The notes beneath the pieces were generated by a model, which saw only the letters and a program-made list of their open reading frames with translations, had not been told where the DNA came from and ran no database searches. A program made the position numbers and the translations under genes. From Actinomycetota bacterium (GTDB lineage Bacteria; Actinomycetota; Thermoleophilia; Gaiellales; Gaiellaceae): 8,897 nucleotides of DNA. Shown here piece by piece: positions 6,901 through 8,897 of the stretch. Within the stretch, counting starts at the first letter, position 1, and each line of letters begins with the position of its first letter. The stretch lies in NCBI GenBank assembly GCA_013695295.1, contig JACDAS010000197.1, positions 1 to 8,897 of the forward strand, given 5' to 3'.

Positions 6901-7853
6901 GCGAGCTCCTCCGCGTAGGTGAGCGCGAACCGATCGGTCATGCCCGCGACGAACGCCGTGATCTCGTCCGGTCCCGACCCCGCGTCGGCGAGGTGGTCGA
7001 AGATTCGCCGCACCGTCTCCCGGGCCCGCTCGTGCTCGCGCTTGGCGTGCGGCCCGAGGTAGACCCGCTCGAACATGAACGCCCGCAGGGAGAGCATCGC
7101 CGCGCCGACCTCCGCGGACTGGACGATGTCCCCGGCCAACGCCGAGGTCTCGACCAGATCGTGCACGAGCCCGTCGATGCGCTCGCCGCCCGTCGACCCG
7201 AGGAGGTCGAGCTCGGCGCGAGGCAGGTCGTCCTCGGAAAGGATGCCGTAGCGAATCGCGTCGTCGATGTCGTGGTTGATGTAGGCGACCCGGTCGACCA
7301 GGCGGACGATTCGGGCCTCCAGGGTCTCGGGCTCGGCCGGGCCCGTATGCGTAAGGATCCCGTGCCTGACCTCGGCCGTGAGGTTCAAATCCTCCGCGAC
7401 GCGAAGCGACTGCTCGTTGTGCCGGAAGCGGCGGCCGAAGCGCTGGCTCAGCGCCGCGTCGAGCGCCGCCTCCCCGGCATGCCCGAAGGGGGGGTGGCCG
7501 AGGTCGTGGCCGAGCCCGATCGCCTCGGTGAGGTCCTCGTTCAGGCGGAGCGCCCGGGCCACGACGCGCGAGATCGCGGTCGTCTCGAGCGTGTGCGTCA
7601 TCCGCGTGCGGTAGTGATCGCCGGCCGGGTCGATGAAGACCTGCGTCTTCTGCTTCAGCCTCCGGAAAGCCTTCGAGTGGACGATGCGGTCACGGTCCCG
7701 CTGAAAGGCCGTCCGAACCCTGCACTCCTCGATTGGCCGCAGCCGCCCTCTCGTGTCGTGCGAGCGAACCGCCAGAGGCGAGAGCCAGCTTTCCTCGACC
7801 CTGCGCACCCGCTCTGCGAACGCGTCAGCCGCTTGTCCGGCCAGCTCGGGCAT
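6897..7853 (-). CDS. dgt: Dgt-like deoxynucleoside triphosphate triphosphohydrolase (HD domain)
   Basis: The 318-aa cytosolic enzyme is predicted to hydrolyse dNTPs to deoxynucleosides and tripolyphosphate, adjusting dNTP pools. The metal-binding HD residues are all present: His87 (MTHTLE), His116-Asp117 (GLGHDLGHPPFGH, 113-125) and Asp187 (RLVDRVAY). The family motif FRHNEQSLR (143-151) and YINHDIDDA (191-199) are intact. The N-terminal RTAFQRDRDRI and KAFRRLKQKTQVF segments are also typical. The open frame runs upstream to 8195, but that part lies over the dehydrogenase gene and is low-complexity Arg/Pro/Ser. I chose ATG 7853 because homologous sequence begins just after it and TACTCT sits 6 nt before it. 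It is co-transcribed with dnaG (4-nt overlap), which fits a role in replication precursor control. Whether it prefers dGTP, like E. coli Dgt, or acts on all dNTPs cannot be told from sequence. Confidence 0.95.
   Translation of the reverse strand: MPELAGQAADAFAERVRRVEESWLSPLAVRSHDTRGRLRPIEECRVRTAFQRDRDRIVHSKAFRRLKQKTQVFIDPAGDHYRTRMTHTLETTAISRVVARALRLNEDLTEAIGLGHDLGHPPFGHAGEAALDAALSQRFGRRFRHNEQSLRVAEDLNLTAEVRHGILTHTGPAEPETLEARIVRLVDRVAYINHDIDDAIRYGILSEDDLPRAELDLLGSTGGERIDGLVHDLVETSALAGDIVQSAEVGAAMLSLRAFMFERVYLGPHAKREHERARETVRRIFDHLADAGSGPDEITAFVAGMTDRFALTYAEELA
6901..6912 (-). promoter_or_regulatory. Strong Shine-Dalgarno for dnaG within the dgt 3' end
   Basis: GGAGGAG (6912 to 6906, minus strand) lies 5 nt before the GTG start of dnaG and also encodes the final Glu-Glu of the upstream dNTPase. 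It is the best ribosome binding site in the window and fixes the primase start. Confidence 0.75.
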
Positions 7854-7859
7854 ACGCTG

Positions 7860-7888
7860 AGAGTACTCGCGTGGTCGGGGCGTCGGAA
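7860..7888 (-). promoter_or_regulatory. Probable leaderless promoter of the dgt-dnaG operon
   Basis: On the minus strand TACTCT (7865 to 7860) ends 6 nt before the dgt ATG, so transcription should begin at or next to the start codon. A weak TTCCGA hexamer (7888 to 7883) lies at 17-nt spacing. No Shine-Dalgarno is seen. The 64-nt gap to the dehydrogenase stop contains no obvious terminator hairpin; it has only two direct copies of GCTGCGCG. Confidence 0.5.
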
Positions 7889-7917
7889 GCCGCGCAGCCA
7901 CCGTGCCAACGCGCAGC

Positions 7918-8703
7918 TCAGACGATGATCGGCACCGTGCCGCCGTCGGCGCTCCAGGCTGCCCCGGTGACGTAGGCAGCTCGCTCGGAGCAGAGGAAGG
8001 CGACGACCGACGCGATCTCCTCCGGCTCCGCGAGCCGGCCGAGCGGCCGTCCGGAGCCGACGGCCGCGAGGACCTGCTCTCGCGTCCTTCCTGAACGTGC
8101 AGCCTGCTGATCTGCGAGCCCGTCCGGCGCCAGCCAGGCGCCGGTCGCGGTCGGGCCGGGTGCGACGGCGTTGCAGCGGATGCCGTCCCCGGCATACAGG
8201 TCGGCCACGAGCCGCGAGAGCGAGAGCACCGCAGCCTTCGTGACCGAGTAGTTGGGCATGCCGGTCGAAGGGCGCTTCCCCGCCGTCGAGGAGACGTTGA
8301 CGATCACCCCTCGACCCAGCTCGCGCATGCCCGGGAGAACGGCCCGGATCGCGCGGACATAGCTCATCACGTTCAGCTGCCACATCTCCTCCCAGGACCG
8401 GTCGGAGAGCTCTTCGAAGGACGCCTGGTAGGCGATCCCGACGTTGTTGACCAGCACCTCGACCGGGCCGAGCTCCCGTGCGGCCTCCGCCACGAGCGCC
8501 TCGGGCGCACCGGGCTCGGCGAGGTCGCAGACGACACCGAACGCGCTCTCGGTTGCGGCGCGCGCGCGCTCGACTCGCTCGCCGTCGCGTCCCGAGACGA
8601 CGACTCTGGCCCCCTCCGCGGCGAGGAGCCGTGCGGTCTCCAAACCAATCCCCCCCGTCGAGCCGGTGACCACGCAGACGCGTCCTTCGAGACCGAGATC
8701 CAC
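7918..8703 (-). CDS. Classical short-chain dehydrogenase/reductase (SDR family)
   Basis: This 261-aa NAD(P)-dependent oxidoreductase has the full classical SDR motif set. The glycine-rich cofactor loop TGSTGGIG is at 13-20, an acidic CDL (59-61) suggests adenine-ring contact, and NNVG is at 86-89. The catalytic tetrad is Asn111, Ser139, Tyr152 and Lys156 in YSVTK, followed by APGP at 181-184. The C-terminal SADGG signature (252-256) is typical of FabG-like reductases. Length is normal for the family. After the first cofactor strand, SGRDGERV (37-44) has Arg39 in the region that often selects NADP(H), which is only a hint. Substrate cannot be predicted: 3-oxoacyl-ACP reductase, a sugar or a secondary alcohol dehydrogenase are all possible. 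The GTG start at 8703 gives the standard MDLGLEGRV N-terminus. The gene stands alone, divergent from the phosphatase gene 20 nt away. Confidence 0.94.
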   Translation of the reverse strand: MDLGLEGRVCVVTGSTGGIGLETARLLAAEGARVVVSGRDGERVERARAATESAFGVVCDLAEPGAPEALVAEAARELGPVEVLVNNVGIAYQASFEELSDRSWEEMWQLNVMSYVRAIRAVLPGMRELGRGVIVNVSSTAGKRPSTGMPNYSVTKAAVLSLSRLVADLYAGDGIRCNAVAPGPTATGAWLAPDGLADQQAARSGRTREQVLAAVGSGRPLGRLAEPEEIASVVAFLCSERAAYVTGAAWSADGGTVPIIV

Positions 8704-8710
8704 GGCCGGC

Positions 8711-8717
8711 TAGCGTA
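8711..8717. promoter_or_regulatory. Shared symmetric -10 box for two divergent leaderless genes
   Basis: TAGCGTA reads as a TANNNT box on both strands: TAGCGT on plus (8711-8716), 7 nt before the phosphatase GTG, and TACGCT on minus (8717 to 8712), 8 nt before the dehydrogenase GTG. The whole intergenic gap is 20 nt, leaving no room for separate promoters or leaders, and neither start has a Shine-Dalgarno. Any -35 elements must lie inside the opposite genes; only weak matches are visible there. Confidence 0.5.
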
Positions 8718-8723
8718 CAGACG

Positions 8724-8897
8724 GTGCGGACGATCCTCCTGCTGGCCCGCCACGGGGAGAGCGACTGGAACCGCGAGGTGCGCTGGCAGGGACACGCCGA
8801 TCGCCCCCTGACCGAGCGCGGGCGCGAGCAGGCCCTAGCGCTCGCCGAGCGGCTCGACCGGGTCCCGCTCGACTCCGTCTACTCGAGCGACCTGCGC
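8724..8897 (+). CDS. Histidine phosphatase family protein (phosphoglycerate mutase-like), 5' part only
   Basis: Only the first 58 codons are in the window; the gene continues past the right edge. The translation has the RHGES catalytic motif (9-13), with His10 as the predicted phospho-acceptor. Also present are the phosphate-pocket sequence WQGHADRPLTERGREQA (21-37) and YSSDLR at the edge (53-58). These define the histidine phosphatase superfamily branch 1, which includes cofactor-dependent phosphoglycerate mutases and broad-specificity phosphatases such as PhoE, CobC and GpgP. The distinguishing C-terminal residues are missing, so the substrate is open. The GTG start places RHGE about ten residues in, as usual, and is the only sensible start after the preceding -10-like box. 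It is divergent from the dehydrogenase. Confidence 0.88.
   Translation, partial: MRTILLLARHGESDWNREVRWQGHADRPLTERGREQALALAERLDRVPLDSVYSSDLR

Noticed and set aside
5479..6918. Long plus-strand open frame (479 codons) antisense to dnaG
   Set aside because: The minus-strand frame encodes a full primase with all motifs. The antisense product is Glu/Arg/Ala/Leu-rich without recognisable domains and has no supporting start signal.
7888..7917. Hairpin terminator between the dehydrogenase and dgt
   Set aside because: The repeated GCTGCGCG copies are direct, not inverted, and no T-run follows, so no intrinsic terminator can be supported.
7854..8195. N-terminal extension of the dNTPase by 114 codons
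   Set aside because: It overlaps the well-conserved C-terminal part of the dehydrogenase in another frame, is low-complexity, and the family fold begins after ATG 7853.

Overview
The window is gene-dense, strongly GC-rich bacterial chromosome, and almost everything reads on the minus strand. Three things point to an actinobacterium: the dgt-like gene fused by overlap to dnaG, several genes that appear to be transcribed without a leader (TANNNT box 6-9 nt before a start codon and no Shine-Dalgarno), and frequent GTG starts. A deep-branching class such as Thermoleophilia is my guess from overall impression only; no marker gene here settles it. No mobile element, CRISPR array or phage gene is visible. 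No stretch longer than about 65 bases lacks a gene.

Minus-strand order, in the direction of transcription: a classical short-chain dehydrogenase/reductase (8703-7918); after 64 nt, an HD-domain dNTP triphosphohydrolase of the Dgt family (7853-6897), overlapping DNA primase dnaG (6900-5260) by 4 nt; after 37 nt, a small ABATE/CGNR zinc-finger protein (5222-4713), overlapping by 4 nt a very large FtsX-type ABC permease (4716-1639), which overlaps by 4 nt a double-NBD ABC ATPase (1642-65). The ATPase reading frame ends inside tRNA-Asn(GTT) (74-2): its TAG stop is made of tRNA nucleotides 8-10. At the right edge, on the plus strand and only 20 nt from the dehydrogenase start, a histidine-phosphatase (phosphoglycerate mutase-like) gene begins at 8724 and runs off the window.

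Two functional blocks stand out. The dgt-dnaG pair links dNTP turnover with primer synthesis at the replication fork; this is housekeeping. The CGNR-permease-ATPase trio is a self-contained, translationally coupled module: a probable transcriptional regulator, a ten-helix permease with two large extracytoplasmic domains, and a fused pair of nucleotide-binding domains, predicted to form a MacB/Lol/Bce-type exporter or mechanotransmission machine of unknown substrate. It is the best candidate here for an uncharacterised system.

The expression signals show a pattern: the genes that begin transcription units (dehydrogenase, dgt, CGNR, phosphatase) have -10-like boxes right before the start codon, while the internal genes (dnaG, permease, ATPase) have purine-rich Shine-Dalgarno sequences and GTGA stop/start overlaps. 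The dehydrogenase and phosphatase appear to share one symmetric -10 box (TAGCGTA).
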